Source: Desulfosporosinus sp. I2 (GTDB lineage Bacteria > Bacillota > Desulfitobacteriia > Desulfitobacteriales > Desulfitobacteriaceae). Taken from it: 36,282 nt of DNA. Positions 23,068 through 30,626 of this stretch are shown one piece after another (the first letter of the stretch is position 1; each line of letters begins with the position of its first letter). The notes beneath the pieces were generated by a model. That model was given only the letters and a program-made list of their open reading frames with translations, did no database searches and was not told where the DNA came from. Position numbers and translations under genes: made by a program. The DNA lies in the NCBI RefSeq assembly GCF_000960765.1, contig NZ_JYNH01000033.1, positions 1 through 36,282 of the forward strand, in the 5' to 3' direction.

Positions 23068-24489
23068 TCAGTATCGCAACTTGCGCATCCAAGTGCTGAT
23101 TGACTGCCGCCAAAGTTGCTTGCCAAAACCACCGCTTTTTACTTCGACATCGGGCATTCTCAATTTAATTCTCTTGAAAGTACGCTCAACAGTAGTTCTT
23201 CGGGCATAAATGCCCTTCCACGCCTTGGAGTCGCGGGGAGTTGGAGTAAAAAGACGCAAATCCCAGTTGGGTTTGGTGTAGACGACACGACCATAGCTGC
23301 TTGGAGAACATTCCTGTTGTTTAGGACATTGACTCTTGTCCTTGTAATGAGGGCAACGCCACTTAATCCGATATCCATTATTGTTAAATCCCCAATTGCG
23401 CATAGGTAGGTTGGCCATACAGATAGGAACCCCAAAGGCATTGACAGTAAGCGGACCGGAATAGATTGAATGGCCTTTGTTACGGCCATTAAGGTCGATG
23501 AAAGGTTCCGTCTGATTGGCCCATAGCAAGCGATAAATATCATAGACATCGTGGGCCGAATCTAAAAGAGCTTTACTAAATTTAAATTCGGGATAGAGAT
23601 TAAGGAGTTCAACCCAAGAGAAGACAAAGGTGACATTATCATGCCGAGAACCCTGTACTAAACGTAGAAACATCGGAAGGTCATTTGGACTATCTGCCGA
23701 AGTAATAGAGTATAGGGTGTGTCCATAAAACCATTGTTCATGATAACTATCCCAACCCCAGTTTGCAGCGGGGTCGGTAAAGGAGCGCTTACACTTGCAG
23801 CGGTAAATGCCTTGGGTGTGGCATTTGCAGAGCCTTTTGCCGTAGGGACTGGCACCGGTTAGGAGTGGAGATCCGTCACCGGAAACTGCCAAGTTATCAG
23901 GATTACCGAGCAGACCAAGCTTGGACGATGGTATAACGGCACACTCTTTTAATATTCTCTGCAAAATGCGCTCAGGTCTTTTTTCAATAAGCCGACCTTG
24001 CAATGCCTTATCGACAAGTTTTTTGACGATACCAGGGTGTTTGGGTTTCAATTTATCACCAGACTTGGGGCGTTTTCGGCCTTTGGATTTGGGTGTTTTG
24101 ATCTCTTTTTGTGGAGCATCAGCCAGCCACAACCGAGCAAGTAAATCGTAGAAGGTACCGACTCCAGGCGTTTGCCGCTCGAAACCGCAGATAGCAGATA
24201 GGACCGGAGAGGCTCTTAATAGATTAACAAACTTAGTAGGATCTTGGGTTTTGCAGTGAACCATGACGACTAAGGCTCTAAAGAGCTCGGGTTGGTTTTG
24301 GGCAGGGCGTCCGATAGAGGAATACAGAGGAACAATAACTTCTTTCAAAGGATCGAGGTTTAACACATAAACCTTTTCAACAATAGAGCCATAATAACGA
24401 ATTTGGGCTTCATGCTCCGGCATTAAAGAGATAAGTTTAGATTTCAGCCAAGTCTGATACTCACCATGTTTACGCCAATTGCCTAACAA
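23068..24489 (-). CDS. DDE transposase
   Basis: A 473-residue transposase with a likely DDE catalytic triad: D in SGDGSPLLTG, D in LLDSAHDVYDIY and E in RRTTVERTFKRIK. It has a helical N-terminal region, a basic linker (about residues 130-150, GRKRPKSGDKLKPKH) and a Cys-rich insert (CKCHTQGIYRCKCK; CPHYKDKSQCPKQQEC) that may bind zinc. TTG at 24489 is preferred because GGAGG (24501-24497 on the minus strand) is 7 nt upstream; an in-frame TTG at 24510 would precede its own ribosome-binding site. The frame is intact, so the IS may still be active. The start region lies in a long hairpin (24495-24543). Confidence 0.9.
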   Translation of the reverse strand: MLGNWRKHGEYQTWLKSKLISLMPEHEAQIRYYGSIVEKVYVLNLDPLKEVIVPLYSSIGRPAQNQPELFRALVVMVHCKTQDPTKFVNLLRASPVLSAICGFERQTPGVGTFYDLLARLWLADAPQKEIKTPKSKGRKRPKSGDKLKPKHPGIVKKLVDKALQGRLIEKRPERILQRILKECAVIPSSKLGLLGNPDNLAVSGDGSPLLTGASPYGKRLCKCHTQGIYRCKCKRSFTDPAANWGWDSYHEQWFYGHTLYSITSADSPNDLPMFLRLVQGSRHDNVTFVFSWVELLNLYPEFKFSKALLDSAHDVYDIYRLLWANQTEPFIDLNGRNKGHSIYSGPLTVNAFGVPICMANLPMRNWGFNNNGYRIKWRCPHYKDKSQCPKQQECSPSSYGRVVYTKPNWDLRLFTPTPRDSKAWKGIYARRTTVERTFKRIKLRMPDVEVKSGGFGKQLWRQSISTWMRKLRY

Positions 24490-24494
24490 AAAAT

Positions 24495-24543
24495 CGCCTC
24501 CGTTAATCAACTAGAGAAAAAATCTCTAATCAATTGTGAGGCG
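24495..24543 (-). promoter_or_regulatory. Hairpin sequestering the transposase ribosome-binding site
   Basis: On the minus-strand transcript CGCCTC (24543-24538) pairs with GAGGCG (24500-24495), and AGAGA with TCTCT closes the inner part, with several A-U and G-U pairs between. GAGGCG overlaps the GGAGG ribosome-binding site of the transposase. Transcripts reading in from outside would include both arms. Confidence 0.65.
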
Positions 24544-24614
24544 AACATTTGTTTGTCAAGTCCTATTTCTGGAAATTACCCACTTTATCGTAAGTTTTTT
24601 TGTAATCCGTAATA

Positions 24615-24640
24615 TTGCTTGTTTTAGCTATGTGAAGTTG
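24615..24640 (-). repeat. Right terminal inverted repeat of the IS
   Basis: Inverted copy of 22884-22909, two mismatches. Confidence 0.88.
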
Positions 24641-24863
24641 GGAGAGGTAAGTGGGGGTGAACCAAATATATCCATCCTAGGACCCTTTGGTGGGACTGGG
24701 CTGAGAGTTTCCGAGAATCTACTTTTAAACCAAGGGGGTGGTCTGCTTAATTGATGAACTATAGTACAGTTCACAGTGAGCTATGCAGTGAACTACCCAC
24801 TCCCACTCTAAGAAATAACCTAACATCAGAAAAGAAACAAATAGTCATATTAATAAGTCATAT
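24641..24863. other. Intergenic stretch without recognisable gene
   Basis: Between the IS end and the decayed sigma-factor copy, all frames are short and no ribosome-binding site precedes a plausible start. It contains a purine-rich GAGGTAAGTGGGGGTG stretch and a pyrimidine-rich CTACCCACTCCCACTC stretch that are partly complementary and could pair, possibly remnants of another mobile element end. Confidence 0.5.
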
Positions 24864-25131
24864 GACAACACATTTTGCAGAATATCGTCTACATCCTGAT
24901 TATTTAACCTACTTTTTAATAAAGGTTTTTAGCGGTGTACTAAATTCCGCCCAGATACTTTCAATACATGTCCACTTAAATACACTCATCCTTTAATTCA
25001 TGTTGTCCTCGACTGCATTTGATAATTGACTCCACATGTGCCTTCCTATCCAACTCTCCCACACCAATAAACAACAATATTTTACGCAAGTGATACAGGC
25101 TGTCAATTACTTTTATCAATAAATAATTCCA
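24864..25131 (-). pseudogene. Decayed copy of the ferredoxin-like/sigma-factor gene start
   Basis: About 268 bp resemble 28616-28853 in the same orientation. The sigma-factor part (24864-24975) matches the first 38 or so codons of the gene at 28175-28732 but has a 2-nt deletion after the start and several stops. The upstream part (24976-25131) matches the small ferredoxin-like reading frame but has lost codons of the Cys motif and gained about 42 nt. Neither product can be made. The rest of the sigma gene is missing. Confidence 0.82.
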
Positions 25132-25236
25132 GTGCTAAAAGTGGATATTATACTCGTGGCGCTGCGTACTCTTAATTTCCTGTACCATGTGTAGGCTTTA
25201 GGGCTGAGTTTATAGCTTCAATTGCTACACATATAG

Positions 25237-25266
25237 TTGTGTTTGGATATTAATATATATTATAAT
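25237..25266 (+). promoter_or_regulatory. Promoter and AT-rich dyad before the ArsR gene
   Basis: TTGTGT (25237-25242) and TATAAT (25261-25266) are 18 nt apart. The surrounding ATATTAATATATATTATAAT is strongly dyad-like, as ArsR/SmtB operators often are, suggesting autoregulation. Confidence 0.55.
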
Positions 25267-25326
25267 ATTATTAATTGGTAGCTTCATGGGAAGATTATAA
25301 TAAAAAATAGGATTTGAGGCGTTAAT

Positions 25327-25659
25327 ATGGAAGAACAGATCGTATCCATGAAGAGTGATTTCTTTAAGGCCTTAGCGCACCCTACCCGGGTACGTATCCT
25401 CGAACGACTGGCGAAGAACGACGAGGAAGTATGCGTTTGTGAGCTAATCGAGGATTTGGGAGTTGAACAGTCGAATTTATCTCAACACTTAAGTATTTTA
25501 CGCAAACAACAGATTATTACATCGACTAAAGTGGGCTTAAAAGTCATGTACCGTATCAAATATCCTGAAGTATTAACCATTCTGGAGAAGGTCCAGAAGA
25601 TTCTTGCCCAACAATTTCAAGAAGGGGAAGCTTTGATGAGGCATCTTGCCGACCGCTAG
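25327..25659 (+). CDS. ArsR/SmtB-family metalloregulator
   Basis: A 110-residue winged-helix repressor. It contains FKALAHPTRVRILERLA, the recognition helix region VEQSNLSQHLSILRKQQII, and a Cys pair in the alpha3 motif VCVCEL (C36 and C38), a common arsenite/cadmium-type sensor position. ArsR proteins leave DNA when metal or metalloid binds. ATG 25327 follows GAGG. The next intact downstream gene is a metallophosphoesterase; the relic between them suggests the original target operon has been lost or rearranged. Confidence 0.92.
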   Translation: MEEQIVSMKSDFFKALAHPTRVRILERLAKNDEEVCVCELIEDLGVEQSNLSQHLSILRKQQIITSTKVGLKVMYRIKYPEVLTILEKVQKILAQQFQEGEALMRHLADR

Positions 25660-25700
25660 AAAGGTAGAAATGTCATTTTGATACAACGAATTAAGAACTA

Positions 25701-26441
25701 GGGGGCATTTTCAATCAGAAGACGATACTCGTCACGTTTGATGTACGGTTAAGCAATACTGCAGGACGTAGCGACGAGTGGTTTCCCCTCAAGCCTGGGA
25801 CAGACGGGGCGGTCGCCTTAGCGATGACCAAAGCGATCATGGATGCCGGGGAATACGATGCGGACTTTATCAATACTTGGACGACGAGCAGTGTGGATCA
25901 ACTCAAAACCCATCTGGAGCCCTACACACCGGAGTGGGCTGAGAAAATTAGTGGAGTAGCTGTTCGTCTTTTATCAGGTTATTTCGTCGATAAAACAGGT
26001 AAGCCTTGGAGTATGGCCATTATAGGATATGGGATGCTCATCGCAGTACAGCTCTTGGCCATAGCTGATCATTGGCATCTTGCAGTGGTGTTTGTGTTTC
26101 TGGAGCGGACCGGTAAAGCCTTGAGAAGCTCAGCTAAGGATGTCATGTTATCCCATGCTACGAAGCAAATGGGAACAGGTATGGGTTTTGGGATTCATGA
26201 AGCCATTGATCCGATTGGGGGGATCATTGGGCCAATATTGTTTACAGTGGCTTTGGTCATAAATAATGATTACAAGATGGGGTATACCCTCATGTGGATT
26301 CCTGCCTTGTTAACTGTAGTGGTGCTTTTAACTGCCCTATGGAAAGTCACCGAGCCGGCCTTGTTAGAGGATTGCGCGGAAACTCAAAAAGACAAACCTT
26401 TCAGGGATGAGCAAGCTCCCCAGAATAATTGGGGTCTGTAG
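25701..26441 (+). pseudogene. Chimeric relic: molybdopterin oxidoreductase fragment fused to MFS permease fragment
   Basis: One open frame, without a good start, reads first as a molybdopterin oxidoreductase interior (VTFDVRLSNTAGRSDEWFPL, then KPGTDGAVALAM and ADFINTWTTSS) up to about 25955. It then continues in frame as an MFS transporter from the middle (RLLSGYFVDKTGKPW, later RTGKALRSSAKDVMLSHATK and several membrane segments) to TAG/TGA near 26441. ATG 25824 could start a 205-residue product with only about 45 residues of the first part. Both parents are truncated, so this is probably a deletion scar that fused two genes of a lost arsenic/sulfur-type respiratory cluster. Confidence 0.78.
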
Positions 26442-26614
26442 TTTATTTATCTTCTTTTGTGTTCTGGGATTCGCTAACTTTACCTCTTATATAAGCAATG
26501 ATTAATATAAATGGGAGGGTAAGGGCTTGGGCTCTTGAACCGCGCATTGAGGCAATGGATTTATTATTCACTCTGAATATGGAACATTATTTAAAACAAG
26601 AGGGGGAATTTGCT

Positions 26615-27331
26615 GTGAAAATTGCAATAATATCCGATATTCACGCCAATGTCATTGCTCTAAAGGCTGTACTAAAAGATATTGAAGAACAACAAGTTGA
26701 CAGGATTTATTGTGTAGGCGATTTAGTAGGCTATGCTCCGTTCCCCAATGAAGTGATAGATTTAATCCAAGAAAAGAACATTCCAACAGTCATGGGTAAC
26801 TATGACGATGGAATTGGTTATCAGCGATTTATTTGCGGCTGTGACTATAAGGATGCTGAAGCTGAGGCTTTAGGACATGAATCTATAGCGTGGACCAAGA
26901 AGCACATTGCTGAGGACAATAAAGAGTTTTTGAGAAATCTCCCCAAAGAAATCCGAGTTACTATCGCAGGTAAGCGATTGCTTTTAGTCCATGGCAGCCC
27001 AAAACGGTTAAATGAATACGTTACGGAAGAGATTTCTGAGGATTATGCCAGCGAGCTTATTGCTCTTGCTGACACAGACATTCTCATCTGTGGTCATACC
27101 CATCTTCCTTTTACCATGGTCTTGAAAGACAAATTGCTCATTAACGTAGGCAGCGTTGGAAAACCAAAGCATGGGGACCCTCAAGCGATCTATGCACTTA
27201 TCTCGTTTGCAAGAGACGTAACAGTTGATTTTCGAAAAGTACCTTATGATTATGAGGCAACGGCTACGGCAATTGAGGCCTCTGAGTTACCGAATGAGTT
27301 TGCCGAAATAATTCGGACGGGGAAATATTAA
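26615..27331 (+). CDS. Calcineurin-like metallophosphoesterase (YfcE/MJ0936 type)
   Basis: A 238-residue metal-dependent phosphoesterase with all family motifs: SDIHAN (D-x-H), GDLVGYAP (GD), GNYDD (GN-D), VHGSP (H), GHTHLPF (GH-x-H). These residues bind two metal ions. Such enzymes hydrolyse phosphodiesters or phosphomonoesters; the substrate is unknown. GTG 26615 has GGGGGA at about 26602-26607; the frame is open upstream to 26498, but without a site. It follows the relic by 173 nt, in which I see no gene. Confidence 0.9.
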   Translation: MKIAIISDIHANVIALKAVLKDIEEQQVDRIYCVGDLVGYAPFPNEVIDLIQEKNIPTVMGNYDDGIGYQRFICGCDYKDAEAEALGHESIAWTKKHIAEDNKEFLRNLPKEIRVTIAGKRLLLVHGSPKRLNEYVTEEISEDYASELIALADTDILICGHTHLPFTMVLKDKLLINVGSVGKPKHGDPQAIYALISFARDVTVDFRKVPYDYEATATAIEASELPNEFAEIIRTGKY

Positions 27332-27424
27332 AGGTCAATGTAGGAATGACAGGAGACCGTTGGGTACATGTCTAAAATCATTGGGAGAATAGAAATTAAC
27401 GTTGGATAGAATTGAATGTTAAGA

Positions 27425-27458
27425 AGTAGAGACCACTCGAATTCGAGTGGTCTCTACT
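27425..27458. terminator. 34-bp perfect palindrome between convergent genes
   Basis: Two 17-bp perfect arms centred between 27441 and 27442 (arm AGTAGAGACCACTCGAA), with no loop bases. It lies between the stops of the convergent phosphoesterase and DUF2703 genes. There is no T-tract, but position suggests a bidirectional transcription end or cruciform. Confidence 0.65.
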
Positions 27459-27482
27459 ATGACATGGCTAGTCGGATCTGAT

Positions 27483-28085
27483 TTATTTGTTTCTCATGGC
27501 AGCATAGAATTTTTTCAAGTTATCGGGCATGGAATACTCCGGCTCTTTCTGTACATCGTCACTTTCACCATAGACTTCTTTTAGTAATGCTTCAATAATC
27601 ATTGCTTTAGGTGGTATCGTGTATTCGTTTCCTTGATAGACCCACACCCGGCAGTCAACTTCATCCCCGCACAAATCACCACAAGACTCGCACAAACTTT
27701 CTTTAACGTCCATTTGAATGTCCCGTCCGTTTACACGGATCGTAGGGGAACTGATAAACTTGTATTGCTTGGCAAGTTCTTCACTAACAACGTTGATTTT
27801 GTTGACCAAAACTTCAACACCTGTTGCTTCAAGGACCTTTGAAACTTCGGATAAAGCTTCATCAAGGCTTGTATCCGCTCCCTGACAGCGTGTGCAAACG
27901 CTAACATCAAGAAACAAAAAGTCGATGACAATTCGCTTTTTCGCCATTTGGATAGGCTTCGGAACATCACAGCAACCCGGTCCGCAGGAACAGCCATCCA
28001 GCGTAACGGTTTGGGTATTCAGGGTCGTATCACCACAATCTGAACAACAGGAACAGTCTACAGAAACATGGTTGTTATCTACCAC
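27483..28085 (-). CDS. Cys-rich DUF2703-like protein
   Basis: A 200-residue protein. The N-terminus carries CSCCSDCGD and GCSCGPGCCD, and the core has the DUF2703 pattern FLFLDVSVCTRCQGADTSLDEAL, then ISSPTIRVNGRDI (thioredoxin-like beta strand) and CESCGDLCGD. The fold is probably thioredoxin-like with several metal-thiolate sites. GTG 28083-28085 has AAGGAG 9 nt upstream. DUF2703 proteins occur beside ArsR regulators and metal-resistance genes, so a role in metalloid or sulfur handling is likely; the reaction is unknown. Confidence 0.78.
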   Translation of the reverse strand: MVDNNHVSVDCSCCSDCGDTTLNTQTVTLDGCSCGPGCCDVPKPIQMAKKRIVIDFLFLDVSVCTRCQGADTSLDEALSEVSKVLEATGVEVLVNKINVVSEELAKQYKFISSPTIRVNGRDIQMDVKESLCESCGDLCGDEVDCRVWVYQGNEYTIPPKAMIIEALLKEVYGESDDVQKEPEYSMPDNLKKFYAAMRNK

Positions 28086-28149
28086 TTAAAACAACTCCTT
28101 ATAGTTATTTGTCTTTCGACTTTACCTATAAAGACGCAGCACAGGAAGA

Positions 28150-28175
28150 AAAGACGCATTATTTACGTCTTTTTT
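28150..28175 (-). terminator. Terminator after the sigma-factor gene
   Basis: On the minus strand AAAGACG pairs with CGTCTTT (28172-28166 and 28156-28150) with a 9-nt loop, followed by a short T-rich tail. The hairpin begins just after the TGA stop at 28175-28177. Confidence 0.7.
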
Positions 28176-28732
28176 CAACAAAATTTACAATCACTACATT
28201 TATGTTGGTAATCTATGATATTGCCCCGACGGTCAAATTCTAGGTGGCAGCATCCTAAGAGCATTTCTTTCAACTTTAGCCGTGCCCTTTGAACCCGGGA
28301 TTTTGCTCCTGATACCGATAAACCCATTCTTTCGCTCAGTTCCTTCTGGGTCAGATTCTGAAACTCGGTTAATAGGATCGCTTGTTTGTATTTTTCAGGT
28401 AAATGATTGATCATGGGTATTAGACATTGGGCGATTTCATCATTGGCAGTCAACTTATCCTCACTATCACTGATAATATCCTCAGGAAATTCTGCGATAT
28501 CAGATTCAGATTTTCGCGCTCTATAGAAATCAGCTATGACATGCCTTGTTATACTGTATACCCAGGCATGAATTTTGTCAGCTTCTTTTAAAGTACTAAT
28601 GTTGTAATGGATTTTGAAAAACACATTTTGCAGAATATCATCGACATCTTGATCATTATTAACCCGCTTTTTAATAAAGCTCTTTAAAGGTGTACTAAAT
28701 TCCGCCCAGATACTCTCAATACATATGTCCAC
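28175..28732 (-). CDS. sigZ: Sigma-70 family (ECF, SigZ-like) sigma factor with Cys tail
   Basis: A 185-residue sigma factor with region 2 (NNDQDVDDILQNVFFKIHY, then WVYSITRHVIADFYR) and region 4 (LPEKYKQAILLTEF, LSERMGLSVSGAKSRVQRARLKLKE). The C-terminus carries GCCHLEFDRRGNI and ends CSDCKFC. This Cys tail is typical of SigZ-type proteins and might sense metal or redox state. GTG 28730-28732 lies inside a small ferredoxin-like reading frame whose stop overlaps the gene by 17 nt. A decayed copy of the 5' end lies at 24864-25131. Targets are unknown; the neighbouring operons are candidates. Confidence 0.85.
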   Translation of the reverse strand: MDICIESIWAEFSTPLKSFIKKRVNNDQDVDDILQNVFFKIHYNISTLKEADKIHAWVYSITRHVIADFYRARKSESDIAEFPEDIISDSEDKLTANDEIAQCLIPMINHLPEKYKQAILLTEFQNLTQKELSERMGLSVSGAKSRVQRARLKLKEMLLGCCHLEFDRRGNIIDYQHKCSDCKFC

Positions 28733-28853
28733 TTAAATACCACTCATCCTTTAATTTATGTTCTCCTTGGCTGGATTTGATAATTGATTTCATACAATAT
28801 TCTACGCAAGTTAGACAGCCTGTGCAATTACTTTTTTCAACAACGACTTCCAA
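28716..28853 (-). CDS. Short ferredoxin-like reading frame overlapping the sigma gene
   Basis: A 45-residue frame containing C-x2-C-x2-C-x3-C in NCTGCLTCVEYC, the classic 4Fe-4S cluster motif, from a TTG with no ribosome-binding site at 28853 to TGA 28716-28718. It overlaps the sigma-factor start by 17 nt. The same frame, though broken, precedes the decayed sigma copy, so the pair travels together. It may be a redox-sensing leader peptide, a small ferredoxin or a remnant. Confidence 0.4.
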   Translation of the reverse strand: MEVVVEKSNCTGCLTCVEYCMKSIIKSSQGEHKLKDEWYLSGHMY

Positions 28854-28861
28854 TTTACTAA

Positions 28862-28885
28862 ATAATAATATACGATTATTATAAT
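28862..28885. promoter_or_regulatory. Divergent promoter region with AT dyad
   Basis: ATAATAAT (28862-28869) and ATTATTAT (28875-28882) are inverted with a 5-nt spacer. A plus-strand TATAAT (28880-28885) faces the DUF3343 gene and a minus-strand TATAAT (complement of 28878-28883) faces the sigma gene. The -35 elements are weak, so a regulator may assist. Confidence 0.5.
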
Positions 28886-28918
28886 AAGGTTCTGTGAAGC
28901 GTCAAAAGGAGGCTTGCA

Positions 28919-29185
28919 ATGTTATATGGAAAGCTGAAAGAGTATAGGGCTTTGATCACATTCCCATCGTTAACGGAAGCTTTAGGCGCAGAGAAGGTCT
29001 TAAACCGTTATAATTGTCCTTTTGCCAGTATTCCTACGCCGCGTAGTTTGCGATCCGGCTGCAATACGTCTTTGTGTTTTCCGCTGGACCGAAAGTCGCT
29101 TGTTGATGATCTTATCGATGACGGGGTGGTGCTTACGGGGATGTATGAAGCACGTGAGGATGGATTTTTTTCATTAGTATGGTAA
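28919..29185 (+). CDS. DUF3343 (putative Se/S carrier-like) protein
   Basis: An 88-residue protein with a TFPSLTEALGAEKVL-type start, LNRYNCPFASIPTPRSLRSGCNTSLCF (Cys residues near 33, 48 and 53) and a compact C-terminal part. This matches the DUF3343/Se-S carrier family, which is frequently found beside cysteine-desulfurase-like enzymes and selenium/sulfur genes. Its likely role is to carry persulfide or selenide from the enzyme encoded 91 nt downstream. ATG 28919 has AAAGGAGG 8 nt upstream. Confidence 0.82.
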   Translation: MLYGKLKEYRALITFPSLTEALGAEKVLNRYNCPFASIPTPRSLRSGCNTSLCFPLDRKSLVDDLIDDGVVLTGMYEAREDGFFSLVW

Positions 29186-29276
29186 TCATTCGTCTAACGC
29201 TGTACACTTCAACAGCTTGTGTGGATTAACGGATGGTAATTGGGACCGCAGTTAGACTCCTGAAAGGAGCAGTTTT

Positions 29277-30422
29277 ATGATTTATTTAGATAATGCAGCA
29301 ACGACTTGGCCGAAACCTCAACAAGTTGTGATGGCTATTGAAGAGGCTCTTGTTCACAAAGGAGGAAATGCCGGTCGGGGAGGGCACGGCGCTGCAATGC
29401 AGATGGCACGACTCATTTATCAGGCGAGGGAAGACTTGTGTAGTTTATTCGGCACTAATGATCCGACTCGGGTTATCTTTACCCAGAATGCCACTCATGC
29501 TTTGAATCAAGCATTATTTGGACTTTTGCAGCAGGGAGACCATGTCATCACGTCCTCCATCGAGCATAATGCCGTGGCTCGACCGCTTTGGGCTCTTAAA
29601 CAGAGGGGGGTGGAGGTTAGCGAAGTCCCGGGAGTACCGGGGAAAGAGTTCGATTTGGAAGCTTACTGCAAGGCTTTTCGACCGAATACTAAGTTAGTGG
29701 TGACGTTACATGCCTCGAATGTAACGGGTACATTGTTACCTGTTCAAGAAATAGGGCAAATTGCTCATGAGTATGGCGCTTATTATTTGCTAGATGCTGC
29801 GCAAACGGCAGGAGTTTTCCCTATCGATATGGGACGTCTTGCTGTGGATTTGCTAGCCTTTCCGGGACATAAAGGCCTTTTGGGGCCTCAGGGAACGGGG
29901 GGACTCATTGTAAAGCCAGCAATCCGCCTAGAACCTTTGATTTACGGTGGCACGGGGAGTCTCTCTGAAGAGGACCGCCAGCCAAGTTTTCTGCCGGATG
30001 CCTTGGAAAGTGGCACCTTGAATGGTGCAGGCATCGCTGGATTGGGTGCGGGAGTGCGCTACCTCCTTAAAGAGGGAGTCGATAAAATCAGGGCTAGAGA
30101 GCAGGCGTTGTGCCGGAATTTATGGAACGGTTTAAGAGAGATTCCGGGGGTTACTCTTTATGGAAGTGACATGGTGGAGCAGCAGTCACCCATTGTAGCC
30201 TTTAATATCGGGGAACTCGATTCTGTTGCAGCGGGCTTTATATTAGAAGAGAAGGCAGGAGTCATCGCCCGGGCAGGGTTACATTGCGCTGCCCATGCCC
30301 ACAGGATGCTGGGAACGTTGGACCAGGGTGTCGTTCGCTTTAGCCCTTCCCATTTAACGAGTGAGGAAGAGATTAAAGCGACACTACTGGCGGTAAAGAG
30401 GGTAGCTGAGGAGTTGGGCTAG
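29277..30422 (+). CDS. Cysteine desulfurase-like class V aminotransferase
   Basis: A 381-residue PLP enzyme. The N-terminal YLDNAATTWPKP, SIEHNAVARPLW, LLDAAQTAGVFPID and the PLP-Lys in FPGHKGLLGPQGTG are all present. The likely catalytic Cys lies in RAGLHCAAHAHRMLGT near the C-terminus, as in SufS-type enzymes. It would remove sulfur (or selenium) from cysteine and pass it on as persulfide. ATG 29277 has AAAGGAG 7-8 nt upstream. It probably works with the DUF3343 protein; no SufU or Fe-S assembly scaffold is nearby. Confidence 0.9.
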   Translation: MIYLDNAATTWPKPQQVVMAIEEALVHKGGNAGRGGHGAAMQMARLIYQAREDLCSLFGTNDPTRVIFTQNATHALNQALFGLLQQGDHVITSSIEHNAVARPLWALKQRGVEVSEVPGVPGKEFDLEAYCKAFRPNTKLVVTLHASNVTGTLLPVQEIGQIAHEYGAYYLLDAAQTAGVFPIDMGRLAVDLLAFPGHKGLLGPQGTGGLIVKPAIRLEPLIYGGTGSLSEEDRQPSFLPDALESGTLNGAGIAGLGAGVRYLLKEGVDKIRAREQALCRNLWNGLREIPGVTLYGSDMVEQQSPIVAFNIGELDSVAAGFILEEKAGVIARAGLHCAAHAHRMLGTLDQGVVRFSPSHLTSEEEIKATLLAVKRVAEELG

Positions 30423-30450
30423 TCTGTTCGGCAGCTGTGAGTTATTGATT

Positions 30451-30482
30451 GAGGCATTTGTACTAAAGGGTACAGATGCCTC
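30451..30482 (+). terminator. Rho-independent-like terminator hairpin
   Basis: GAGGCATTTGTAC (30451-30463) pairs with GTACAGATGCCTC (30470-30482), 13 bp including one G-U pair, loop of six. The T-tract is weak. It separates the desulfurase gene from the dihydrolipoyl dehydrogenase operon. Confidence 0.7.
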
Positions 30483-30626
30483 TACTACTTTTCCTGCTTG
30501 ATGATCTGATTTTTAAGGAAAGAGAAAAACTATAGGCAAAAAAGATTAAAAAATATAGTGCATAGACTTTAGAATAGTAGTATAATATTAGTATATGATA
30601 ATTACATAATATAGAGAGGTGTTTTG

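Larger units (their letters stand above)
22884..24640 (-). mobile_element. Complete insertion sequence with 26-bp terminal inverted repeats
   Basis: A 1757-bp element defined by imperfect 26-bp terminal inverted repeats (24 of 26 positions match) at 22884-22909 and 24615-24640, each beginning CAACTTCACATAGCTAA when read inwards. It holds a single transposase on the minus strand. No direct target duplication is evident next to the ends. The general organisation suggests the IS4/IS5/IS1182 group of DDE elements; the exact family is unassigned. Confidence 0.88.

Noticed and set aside
24495-24543. Terminator at the IS start
   Set aside because: The hairpin has no T-tract after it on the relevant strand and overlaps the transposase ribosome-binding site, so a translation-control role fits better.
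22879-24645. Target site duplication of the IS
   Set aside because: The bases just outside the two inverted repeats (TTGA and GGAG) do not match, so none can be claimed.
24651-24750. TPP-riboswitch-like CTGAGAG motif
   Set aside because: Only the short CTGAGA-like core is present; the conserved 3' part with GATCTGGATAATGCC is absent and no thiamine gene follows.
24750-24830. Possible IS200/IS605-type end (CTACCCACTCCCACTC)
   Set aside because: The sequence recalls such ends, but no TnpA/TnpB reading frame or clear hairpin pair is nearby.
24751-24996. 81-codon plus-strand reading frame
   Set aside because: It runs opposite to the decayed sigma-factor copy, has no ribosome-binding site and shows no protein-like pattern.
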